Shown piece after piece: positions 1 to 6,733 of a stretch of DNA of 9,681 nucleotides (position 1 is the first letter of the stretch; each line of letters starts with the position of its first letter). The notes under the pieces are model-generated. The model ran no database searches. It saw nothing but the letters and a program-made list of their open reading frames with translations, and had not been told where the DNA came from. The stretch comes from Fibrobacter sp. UBA1313. GTDB taxonomy: Bacteria; Fibrobacterota; Fibrobacteria; Fibrobacterales; Fibrobacteraceae. The DNA lies in contig DBTP01000076.1 of the NCBI GenBank assembly GCA_002307115.1, positions 1 through 9,681 of the forward strand. Direction: 5' to 3'. Made by a program: the position numbers and the translations under genes.

Positions 1-357
1 GAGATAAGCGACCTTGTCCCTAATAATATGATCAGAGGGGGAAACAAGAACGATTTCGTTAGGATCCAAACTCAAACAAGCAAGAGCCACAGCAGGGGCC
101 GTATTACGGCCCACAGGTTCCAATAAAAAGCGCGACGCATTAGCGGCAGTACTTTGCGGAAGCTGATCCTTTGCCAAAAAATATTGTTCCGCATTACTAA
201 TTACGAACTGAGATTCACAAGCGATAGAATTAGTCTCTACCGTGCGTTGAAAGAGAGAAGCTCCATCGAACAAACGTGCGAATTGTTTGGGCATCAACGT
301 GCGGCTAATTGGCCACAAACGAGACCCACAACCACCACAAAGAATTAAATTAATCAT
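1..357 (-). CDS. manC: Mannose-1-phosphate guanylyltransferase, N-terminal part (cut by window edge)
   Basis: Enzyme that makes GDP-mannose from mannose-1-phosphate and GTP in the cytoplasm, supplying mannose (or GDP-fucose precursors) for surface polysaccharide. Only the first 119 codons are present; the reading frame runs open to position 1. The nucleotidyltransferase signature is clear: GGCGSRLWP at residues 8-16 followed by SR and PKQF (residues 23-26), then GRNTAPAVAL at 83-92 and SPSDHII at 106-112, which match the conserved GRNTAP and P-[SA]-DH blocks of the family. The ATG at 357 is preceded by a GGTAGGT Shine-Dalgarno-like motif 5 nt upstream and lies 18 nt after the wza stop, so the gene is probably the next cistron of the same operon. 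Whether the missing C-terminal part carries the fused phosphomannose isomerase domain seen in many ManC proteins cannot be judged here. Confidence 0.93.
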   Translation of the reverse strand, partial: MINLILCGGCGSRLWPISRTLMPKQFARLFDGASLFQRTVETNSIACESQFVISNAEQYFLAKDQLPQSTAANASRFLLEPVGRNTAPAVALACLSLDPNEIVLVSPSDHIIRDKVAYL

Positions 358-375
358 ATAGACCTACCGTAATTA

Positions 376-1494
376 TTATTTGTCGAGATCATTTATATCC
401 TTTCCTATCATAACACCATAATAAACCGTCTGTACCGTCGGTAAAATCTGACTGATAATACGGTTCCAAGTGGCAAGACCGGAAGCATCAACATAAACAA
501 TATCACGAGGTTTTAATGCGAACCTATCAGCCATCGCCAAAGCCATCGCATTTTTAGCATCCAAATGAAAAACATCTATACGATTCGAAGACGTATTGCG
601 AATCACATACAGTGAGCGTGCAGAGGCAGTCACCGCTTGTACACCACCCGCGCGCGTCACGGCTTCCATGAGACTTAACCGCCCCATTTTCAAAGGGAAT
701 GCCGCCTGAGTTCCCACTTCTCCTAAAACGTACACACTCTGATCATCCACAGAAGGCACCCATAATTGATCCCCTGGCTTTAATAGTATACGCTCCAAAG
801 GCAAATTAGACTTGAAAGCACTTAAATAATCAATGGTATAAACGACCCCCGCACGGCGAAGCATTATGTTGGAAGCATCCGCTTTCTCCGAAAGGCCTCC
901 CACACGGTTCAAAGCCTCAGGAAGAGTCAATGGAATTTCATTAAAAGCCACAAAGCCCGAATTTTTTACTTCCCCGGAAACAAAAATGGTGCGACTGCGA
1001 TAACTGGTAATTTTGACATCCACCTGCGGATTCGTGAGAATCTTGTCGGAAAGTCGCGCCGTAATTTCAGTCCTAAGTTCCTGAGCAGTAAGACCTGCAG
1101 CCTGAAGCTCACCCACATAGGGATAAAAGAACGTCCCAGAAGTCGAAACCATTTGTCCAGCCGATTGGTACTGCCCCAAGGGGGACGTCAACTCAGGATG
1201 TTCCCACACCACCACCTGAACCTCATCCAAAGGGCCAATCCTGTAAACAAACGCCTCAGAATCATTGGAAATCAGTGGAGCCAGCCCTCCATAAGCATTC
1301 GTAGAATCCATAATTCTATCGGAAGTGACGGGAATACTGTCTTCCAATTCATGCAGGAAAACCGCCGCCCCCGCATATTTCGAGGAATCCTGAGGTTCAT
1401 ACATCCGCATCTGAGGACCCGCAAAGCAGCCTACCAGAAGAGAAACCGAGCAAGACACCGCGGCAAAACACAATACACTAAAACACTTTTTCAT
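376..1494 (-). CDS. wza: Wza-type outer-membrane polysaccharide export lipoprotein
   Basis: Forms the outer-membrane channel through which capsule or exopolysaccharide leaves the cell; in known systems it docks onto the Wzc oligomer. The 372-residue protein starts with a lipoprotein signal peptide: basic MKK, a hydrophobic stretch and the lipobox LVGC with the lipidated cysteine at 23. A polysaccharide-export domain spans about 82-163 (opening FVYRIGPLDEVQVVVWEHP). Two SLBB-type repeats follow, at about 168-217 and 253-302, each with the V-x-G-E-V start and an A-x-x-x-A/V-G-G motif. The C-terminal segment 342-362 (TWNRIISQILPT) resembles the amphipathic helix that forms the Wza outer-membrane barrel. 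Length is close to the E. coli protein. The ATG has AAAGGG 5 nt upstream and sits 12 nt after the wzc stop. Confidence is high for function class. Confidence 0.94.
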   Translation of the reverse strand: MKKCFSVLCFAAVSCSVSLLVGCFAGPQMRMYEPQDSSKYAGAAVFLHELEDSIPVTSDRIMDSTNAYGGLAPLISNDSEAFVYRIGPLDEVQVVVWEHPELTSPLGQYQSAGQMVSTSGTFFYPYVGELQAAGLTAQELRTEITARLSDKILTNPQVDVKITSYRSRTIFVSGEVKNSGFVAFNEIPLTLPEALNRVGGLSEKADASNIMLRRAGVVYTIDYLSAFKSNLPLERILLKPGDQLWVPSVDDQSVYVLGEVGTQAAFPLKMGRLSLMEAVTRAGGVQAVTASARSLYVIRNTSSNRIDVFHLDAKNAMALAMADRFALKPRDIVYVDASGLATWNRIISQILPTVQTVYYGVMIGKDINDLDK

Positions 1495-1506
1495 GAGTGC
1501 CCTTTA

Positions 1507-3606
1507 TTAATACTTTCCGTATTTGTAACCATAACCATCAACCTTACTATGCACATACTTGTTGATGACAATGGACTTGTGGACAGATTCATTGGCACCC
1601 TTTGTAAACAACGCTAGACCTTCACGTATCGCATCGATGGAATGCCTGTTATATTCCACCACCAGAATCGCCTGGTCAGAATGGCGACAAACCAGCATGG
1701 CATCAGTTACCAGCATTACCGGAGGCGTATCCACGATAATCACATCGAACATTGTTTTAAGCTTCTCTAATAATTGCACATAGCGATGAGAACCCAGCAA
1801 TTCCGAAGGACTCGCCGGGATCTTGCCTGCCACCAACAAGCTCAAACTAGGCACATTCGTGACATGTAAGCATTCCTCTAATTTGCATTTACCCACCAAA
1901 ACTTCAGAAAGTCCCTGATCTCTGCGAATACCAAATTCTTTATGCAACCGTCCTTTCCGCAAATCAGCATCTATCAAAAGCACGCGTTTCTCTGTACCCG
2001 CAAACAGAGCAGCCAAATTCACAGAGACAAAACTTTTACCGACAGCAGGAATCAAACCACTCAACACAATCACAGTAGCACCTGTCTCTGGCATCACAAA
2101 TTCTAGCGAAGTACGCAACGTGCGCATGGATTCTACGGCCACGTCTTCAGGGAAGGCCACTGCCAAAGGCAATGTGCCTAAAGTACCGGAAGCCGCTCCC
2201 TTCGGAATTTTTGCGTACACGCTAACACCCAGCTCACGCTCGATCACACGAGAATCCTTGATTCCACTATGGAATTTTTTCTTAATGGATACATAAACAA
2301 TAGAAGCACAGAAGCCTAAAAATAAAGCCACCATCAAAACCAAATTTTTCTTAGGTTTCACGGGCTTAGTAACCTGTTCTGCATAATCAACAATACGCAC
2401 AGACCCCACTTCACCCGCAGCGACTAAGCGCAACTGCTGAATACTATTGAGCATATTTGTGTATAGGAGTTTATCCAATTCCACTTCACTAGCGAGACGC
2501 AGAATTTCCTGCTGAGTTGAAGGTAACTTTTTCGCTTCATGAGAAGACCCCGCAAGTTCTTTTCGTAGATTATTGATCTGCTCATCCAGCGTTTTCACGG
2601 AGGGATGCTCTTCATGGAACAAGCGTACCGCCTCCTCGCGTCGTTGTTCCAAAGAAAGAATCTGCTGTTGCAAACGCATTTCACCTTCAAGCACAATGCG
2701 AGTTTCCGTATTAATGTCTACGGAACCCACCTGAGAGCGATATGCATTTAATTCCGCCTCAGCACTGTCCAATTTCAGTTTTACATCCGGTATCTGCTGT
2801 TCCAAAAAGGCGAGCGTCTTTTCCGCTTCGGCACTACGTTGTTCCACATTCTGGCGAAGATAAGCGCTGGCGACCTGGTTCACAACATTCATCGCCCGAT
2901 CTGGGTAAATATCTTGATAAGTAAATTCAAGAATACCTGTTTTTTTGCCACGCTCCGCTACCGAAAACGCAGATTCGAAAGCGGCAATAGCATCCAGACG
3001 CAAACGACGTGTCACAGCAAATGATTGTCCCTTACAAGCAATCATCCGAAGCACCCCAATGCGCACAGAATCCCCAGCGTAAGGAGCTACCGCTGTTTCC
3101 CCAGCACGGCCCCTGAGAACAAAATTGTCGGCATAATCCAGTAGCTTAAAATTCACACTGTCTTCAGCTACCAAAGTCCAAGGCTCGGAACGAAAATCTG
3201 CGGGGATTTTTTCCAAAGGAATGCGAAAGTCCAAAAGATCCAAACGGCCTTCGCGATGCAAAAGCCGATCCCAAAAGCCGAGTGGCACGGCCACATTCTG
3301 CAAGCGACTTGTTTCCACAGCAGCCCCCATCACACGGCGACTCTTCACCAACTCAATTTCTGTTTCTGAAGGACTTGCTGCCGCAAAAAGACTCCCCAGA
3401 TCACCCATCATAGCGCTGGCACTTTTACCTTTAGTCTCCACCTGTAATAACGCATTTACTTCATAAACAGGGCGAATCCAATAGGCGGCAAAAATACCGA
3501 TGATCCCAGACAACAAAAGAAAAAGACCTACCGCAGTTCGATTTTTCCACAAGTCACTGGCAAGCTCTGCCAACTCGTTTGTCTCATCCTGATTTTTCGA
3601 AGCCAT
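1507..3606 (-). CDS. wzc: Wzc-type polysaccharide co-polymerase and tyrosine autokinase (BY-kinase)
   Basis: Inner-membrane protein that controls polymer length and export, cycling between phosphorylated and dephosphorylated states set by its own kinase and by Wzb. In order: a Wzz-like N-terminal domain with a first membrane segment at about 24-44; a periplasmic domain with long coiled-coil helices at about 250-350; a GNVR-like segment ending near PVKPKK at 415-420; a second membrane segment at 421-440; and a cytoplasmic kinase. The kinase shows the oligomerisation motif EX2RX2R (E492, R495, R498), a P-loop GLIPAVGKS (517-525), Walker A' VLLIDADLR (542-550) and Walker B DVIIVDTPP (621-629). 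The C-terminus carries a tyrosine cluster (Y684, Y692, Y694, Y696, Y699), the expected autophosphorylation tail. The 699-residue length fits fused, proteobacterial-type BY-kinases rather than split Gram-positive ones. It starts 21 nt after wzb. Confidence 0.95.
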   Translation of the reverse strand: MASKNQDETNELAELASDLWKNRTAVGLFLLLSGIIGIFAAYWIRPVYEVNALLQVETKGKSASAMMGDLGSLFAAASPSETEIELVKSRRVMGAAVETSRLQNVAVPLGFWDRLLHREGRLDLLDFRIPLEKIPADFRSEPWTLVAEDSVNFKLLDYADNFVLRGRAGETAVAPYAGDSVRIGVLRMIACKGQSFAVTRRLRLDAIAAFESAFSVAERGKKTGILEFTYQDIYPDRAMNVVNQVASAYLRQNVEQRSAEAEKTLAFLEQQIPDVKLKLDSAEAELNAYRSQVGSVDINTETRIVLEGEMRLQQQILSLEQRREEAVRLFHEEHPSVKTLDEQINNLRKELAGSSHEAKKLPSTQQEILRLASEVELDKLLYTNMLNSIQQLRLVAAGEVGSVRIVDYAEQVTKPVKPKKNLVLMVALFLGFCASIVYVSIKKKFHSGIKDSRVIERELGVSVYAKIPKGAASGTLGTLPLAVAFPEDVAVESMRTLRTSLEFVMPETGATVIVLSGLIPAVGKSFVSVNLAALFAGTEKRVLLIDADLRKGRLHKEFGIRRDQGLSEVLVGKCKLEECLHVTNVPSLSLLVAGKIPASPSELLGSHRYVQLLEKLKTMFDVIIVDTPPVMLVTDAMLVCRHSDQAILVVEYNRHSIDAIREGLALFTKGANESVHKSIVINKYVHSKVDGYGYKYGKY

Positions 3607-3627
3607 ATAGTATGTTACCTTAATTAC

Positions 3628-4062
3628 TTAAGACTGCTGAATTTTGCTTACCCAGTACGGGGTAAATTTTGAAATAAACTTCCAAGCCATAATAAAAGCA
3701 CTCTCCGGCCTACGATAAGGATCTGGAATATCCACATCCGCAACCGCGCCATAACGAAATACTTTGTCCTCTAACCATGGGTACTTACGAAGGAGTTCCC
3801 CTTTTTGACCCGCTTCCATCACCAAAACTAAATCAGCCCATTTGAGCATATCCATATTCACTTGGCGGGCCTTATGAAGAGAAATATCTAAACCGTGTTC
3901 CAAAGCAACCTTCACAGCCATCGCCTCCGGTCCAGAATCCACTACCGCATTTAAACCAGCACTCATTACCGTATATCCTTCACCCAAGGCTTTTCGGAGC
4001 AAATATTCTCCTGTGGGGCTACGGCAAATGTTTCCGGTACAAAGCACTAAAATATTTTTCAT
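3628..4062 (-). CDS. wzb: Wzb-type low-molecular-weight protein tyrosine phosphatase
   Basis: Cytoplasmic phosphatase expected to remove phosphate from the tyrosine tail of the adjacent Wzc, thereby controlling polymer assembly. Counting from the chosen start, the active-site loop CTGNICRS lies at residues 8-15 (nucleophile C8, phosphate-binding R14) right after the first beta strand. The general-acid loop DPYRRPESAF begins at D114, both at the usual places for the family. At 144 residues the length is typical. I chose the ATG at 4062 because MKNILVLCTGN is the normal family N-terminus; the frame also opens three codons earlier with a TTG at 4071. Neither start has a strong Shine-Dalgarno motif. 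It lies 47 nt after rfbC and 21 nt before wzc. The order wzb-wzc-wza differs from the E. coli order wza-wzb-wzc. Confidence 0.93.
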   Translation of the reverse strand: MKNILVLCTGNICRSPTGEYLLRKALGEGYTVMSAGLNAVVDSGPEAMAVKVALEHGLDISLHKARQVNMDMLKWADLVLVMEAGQKGELLRKYPWLEDKVFRYGAVADVDIPDPYRRPESAFIMAWKFISKFTPYWVSKIQQS

Positions 4063-4109
4063 CGGGGACAAATTAAAAATATGGGGACTTAATGTCTAGG
4101 CACCGCAAG

Positions 4110-4667
4110 CTAAAACGACCAACCCAAATCCTTTAGACTTGGATTTTTTCGGTCTTTCTCGCTTAAAAGAACTTCTACCCGTTCTGGAAGTGGCCAAACG
4201 ATCCCAATCGCGGGATCATTCCACATTAATCCGCCCTCATCGGTGGGATCATAAAGCCGAGTACACTTGTACACAAATGTCGCCTTTTCAGAGAGCACCG
4301 CAAAACCGTGGGCAAAGCCTTCCGGCACATAAAACTGTTTTTTGTTCTCGGCACTCAATACAACACCATGCCACTTTCCAAACGAAGAACTCGATTTGCG
4401 CAAATCCACAGCGACATCAAATACTTCGCCCTCAATCACACGAACCAATTTGCCTTGCGGATTATTCTTTTGAAAATGAAGACCACGGAGCACCCCTTGA
4501 CGTGAACGCGATTCATTATCCTGCACAAAATTCGTGGGGAGACCCGCCAAGGCGAATTCCTTTTCACTAAAAGTTTCCATAAAATAGCCGCGCTGATCGC
4601 CAAAAACGGAAGGTTCCACGACCACTACACCTTCCATCGGCGTTTTAATAAAATTGAATTTTCCCAT
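4110..4667 (-). CDS. rfbC: dTDP-4-dehydrorhamnose 3,5-epimerase
   Basis: Converts dTDP-4-keto-6-deoxyglucose to dTDP-4-keto-L-rhamnose, the third step of dTDP-rhamnose synthesis. The 185-residue protein is a typical RmlC cupin: VFGDQRGYF (21-29) near the N-terminus, VLRGLHFQ with the catalytic-base histidine H64, the core strand GEVFDVAVDLR (80-90), VPEGFAHGF (114-122), and a C-terminal block with Y139 followed by DPTDEGGLMWNDP (140-152), which supplies the tyrosine expected in catalysis. The ATG overlaps the rfbB stop by one base (TAATG), which suggests translational coupling. No reductase gene (rmlD) follows in the window, so rhamnose as the final sugar is inferred from the usual pathway rather than shown. 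Confidence 0.95.
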   Translation of the reverse strand: MGKFNFIKTPMEGVVVVEPSVFGDQRGYFMETFSEKEFALAGLPTNFVQDNESRSRQGVLRGLHFQKNNPQGKLVRVIEGEVFDVAVDLRKSSSSFGKWHGVVLSAENKKQFYVPEGFAHGFAVLSEKATFVYKCTRLYDPTDEGGLMWNDPAIGIVWPLPERVEVLLSEKDRKNPSLKDLGWSF

Positions 4668-5692
4668 TACTTTTTCCCATACATTTTGGTGTAATAATTC
4701 TGATATTCACCATTCACAATATGCTCCCACCACCCTCTGTTATCCAAATACCACTGGATCGTCTTTTGAATCCCATCCACAAATTTCGTTGCTGGGAGCC
4801 ACCCCAGTTCATTGTGAATTTTAGTGGGGTCAATCGCATAGCGCATATCATGGCCCGCACGATCCTTCACATAAGTGATCAAGCTTTCTGGTTTGCCTAA
4901 GTGTTTCAGAATCAGTTTCACAATATCAATATTGCGCATTTCGTTATGACCGCCCACATTGTAAACTTCCCCCACACGACCCTTGTGAATAATCAAGTCA
5001 ATCGCAACGCAGTGATCTTCAACATAAAGCCAGTCGCGCACATTAATTCCCTCTCCGTATACCGGGAGCGGTTTATCATTCAGGGCATTCGCGATCATCA
5101 GCGGAATCAACTTTTCTGGGAAGTGATAGGGACCATAATTATTGGAACACCGAGAAATAGTCGTAGGCACTTTAAAGGTGCGGTTATAGGCTTGCACCAA
5201 CAAGTCGGCACCCGCCTTACTTGCAGAATAAGGGCTAGAAGTGTGGAGCGACGTTGTTTCCATAAAGAACAAATCAGGCCGATCCAAAGGCAAATCTCCA
5301 TAAACTTCATCTGTGGAAACTTGGTGGTAACGTTCAATACCATACTTGCGACAAGCATCCAACAGCGTTTGAGTGCCCATAATATTCGTATTCAAAAACA
5401 CACCTGGATTCTCAATGGAACGATCCACATGGCTTTCAGCAGCAAAGTTCACCACAATATTCGGGTGTTCTTCTTCGAACAGTTTGAAAATATTTTCGCG
5501 ATCCGTGATGTCCACTTTAGCAAAGCGAAAGTTTGGATGTTGCATCACGGGGGCAAGAGTTTCGATGTTGCCCGCATAGGTAAGGCAATCTACGCATACA
5601 ATGCGATAATCCGGATACTTTTTAAGCAGGTAATGGACAAAATTGCCGCCAATAAAACCAGCACCACCAGTAACAATAATTGTCATACTCAT
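4667..5692 (-). CDS. rfbB: dTDP-glucose 4,6-dehydratase
   Basis: Short-chain dehydrogenase-family enzyme that converts dTDP-glucose to dTDP-4-keto-6-deoxyglucose with bound NAD, the second step of the dTDP-rhamnose pathway. From the chosen start (341 residues) the nucleotide-binding TGGAGFIGG is at 8-16, AAESHVDRS at about 84-92, the catalytic TDE triad at 127-129 in STDEVYG, and the YSASK (YxxxK) motif at 155-159. SNNYGPYHFPEKLIP and GINVRDWLYVEDH are the usual substrate-side blocks. The frame stays open up to 5800 inside rfbA, but that extension has no homology. The ATG at 5692 lies one base after the rfbA stop, with AGG 7 nt upstream; a second ATG at 5686 (MTIIVTGG) gives the more usual N-terminus and cannot be excluded. 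Confidence 0.95.
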   Translation of the reverse strand: MSMTIIVTGGAGFIGGNFVHYLLKKYPDYRIVCVDCLTYAGNIETLAPVMQHPNFRFAKVDITDRENIFKLFEEEHPNIVVNFAAESHVDRSIENPGVFLNTNIMGTQTLLDACRKYGIERYHQVSTDEVYGDLPLDRPDLFFMETTSLHTSSPYSASKAGADLLVQAYNRTFKVPTTISRCSNNYGPYHFPEKLIPLMIANALNDKPLPVYGEGINVRDWLYVEDHCVAIDLIIHKGRVGEVYNVGGHNEMRNIDIVKLILKHLGKPESLITYVKDRAGHDMRYAIDPTKIHNELGWLPATKFVDGIQKTIQWYLDNRGWWEHIVNGEYQNYYTKMYGKK

Positions 5693-5693
5693 C

Positions 5694-6581
5694 TCAATAC
5701 CTGATTTTCCCTTCCGCAACTTTTTTAAGGTGCGCACCATAAGTGGACTTGCCATAACGAGCCGCAGATTCCATAAGTTTATCCTTGGTAATCCAGCCAT
5801 TCACATAGGCAATTTCTTCAACTGCAGAGATCTTAATTCCTTGGCGTTTTTCAATCATCGCTACAAAATCGGCGGCTTCCAAAAGACTATCCATGGTGCC
5901 CGTATCAAGCCAAGCAAAGCCACGCCCCAGTAACTTAACATCCAAGGTACCGCTTTCCAAAAAGAGCCTGTTCAAGTCGGTAATCTCAAGCTCACCCCGC
6001 GCAGAAGGGCTCATATGCTTCGCTAATTGAACTACGCGATTATCGTAAAAATAAAGACCCGTGACCGCATAATTGGATTTGGGTTCCTTCGGCTTTTCTT
6101 CCACCGAAACGACTTGACCTTTTTTATCAAAGTCAACAACACCAAAACGTTCCGGGTCTTCCACAAAGTACCCGAAAATACTGGCCCGATGGTGATCCTC
6201 CGCATTACGCACGGCCTCTTTCAAAAGAGAAGAAAATCCATTCCCATAAAAGATATTATCACCAAGGACCATGGCACAACAATCATCACCAATAAATTCT
6301 TCGCCCAAAATAAATGCCTGTGCAAGGCCATCCGGGGAAGGCTGCACCTTATAGCTCAAACGAAGACCCATACAAGAGCCATCACCCAAAAGTCGTTCAA
6401 AATTCGGCAAATCCGTGGGTGTCGAAATAATCAAAATATCCCGAATACCCGCAAGCATCAAAGTAGAAAGAGGGTAATAGACCATAGGCTTATCATACAC
6501 GGGCAAAAGTTGCTTACTCGTGACCATTGTCAAGGGATAAAGCCTCGTCCCTGATCCACCAGCTAAAATGATGCCTTTCAT
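5694..6581 (-). CDS. rfbA: Glucose-1-phosphate thymidylyltransferase
   Basis: Joins glucose-1-phosphate and dTTP to give dTDP-glucose, committing hexose to deoxysugar synthesis; in the family it is feedback-inhibited by dTDP-rhamnose. The 295-residue protein begins MKGIILAGGSGTRLYPLT, with the nucleotide-binding loop at 8-13, then SKQLLPVYDKPMVYYPLS (22-39), GDNIFYG (107-113, metal-binding aspartate D108), VEEKP (160-164), ITDLN (200-204) and GFAWLDTGT (221-229). All are family hallmarks, and the length is normal. The ATG at 6581 has AGAGG 8 nt upstream. The same frame is open back to a TTG at 6737, but those 52 extra residues do not resemble the family. A 152-nt gap separates it from the GH130 gene upstream, so the polysaccharide operon may begin here. 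Confidence 0.96.
   Translation of the reverse strand: MKGIILAGGSGTRLYPLTMVTSKQLLPVYDKPMVYYPLSTLMLAGIRDILIISTPTDLPNFERLLGDGSCMGLRLSYKVQPSPDGLAQAFILGEEFIGDDCCAMVLGDNIFYGNGFSSLLKEAVRNAEDHHRASIFGYFVEDPERFGVVDFDKKGQVVSVEEKPKEPKSNYAVTGLYFYDNRVVQLAKHMSPSARGELEITDLNRLFLESGTLDVKLLGRGFAWLDTGTMDSLLEAADFVAMIEKRQGIKISAVEEIAYVNGWITKDKLMESAARYGKSTYGAHLKKVAEGKIRY
5700..5702 (-). promoter_or_regulatory. Shine-Dalgarno core favouring the rfbB start at 5692
   Basis: The sequence AGG lies inside the last codons of rfbA, 7 nt before the ATG at 5692 and 13 nt before the alternative ATG at 5686. The spacing fits the first ATG better. It is a short, weak match, and translational coupling with rfbA may matter more. 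Confidence 0.4.
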
Positions 6582-6733
6582 AAAAAGAACCTCTGAAATA
6601 CTGAAGTAACTAAACCTTTGAAAAATATAGGAAAGAACAAATACACGATGATTTGTCAATTGTGAATTGTAACCAAATTGGATAACATACCGACAGCCAT
6701 CGGAAGTAATTTCCCTGATAACGTCTATTCTTA
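6582..6733 (-). promoter_or_regulatory. Intergenic leader before rfbA, possible promoter of the polysaccharide operon
   Basis: This 152-nt gap is the largest break between genes of the minus-strand run from 8005 down to 1, so it is the natural place for the promoter of rfbA onward. On the minus strand a consensus -35-like TTGACA lies at 6659-6654 and a TATATT at 6629-6624. The spacer between them is 24 nt, too long for a standard sigma-70 pair, and no better -10 partner was found. Small inverted repeats are present, for example GATAA and TTATC flanking 9 nt, but none is followed by a T-tract, so no terminator after GH130 is evident. Confidence 0.3.

Noticed and set aside
154..348. 64-codon plus-strand frame at the left end
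   Set aside because: It is antisense to the clear ManC N-terminus at 1-357.
1153..1617. 154-codon plus-strand frame spanning the wza start and wzc end
   Set aside because: It is antisense to two well-supported genes, with no recognisable domain.
4901..5704. 267-codon open frame on the plus strand
   Set aside because: It lies entirely antisense to rfbB, whose family motifs are unmistakable, and its translation resembles no known domain.
5693..5800. Longer rfbB beginning at 5800
   Set aside because: The additional 36 residues lie inside the rfbA coding region and have no family similarity; the ATG at 5692 or 5686 gives the normal N-terminus.
6027..6554. 175-codon plus-strand frame
   Set aside because: It is antisense to rfbA, has basic low-complexity composition typical of a shadow frame, and has no supporting start site.
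6624..6659. Standard sigma-70 promoter with TTGACA and TATATT before rfbA
   Set aside because: The 24-nt spacer is too long; the area is kept only as a low-confidence leader region.
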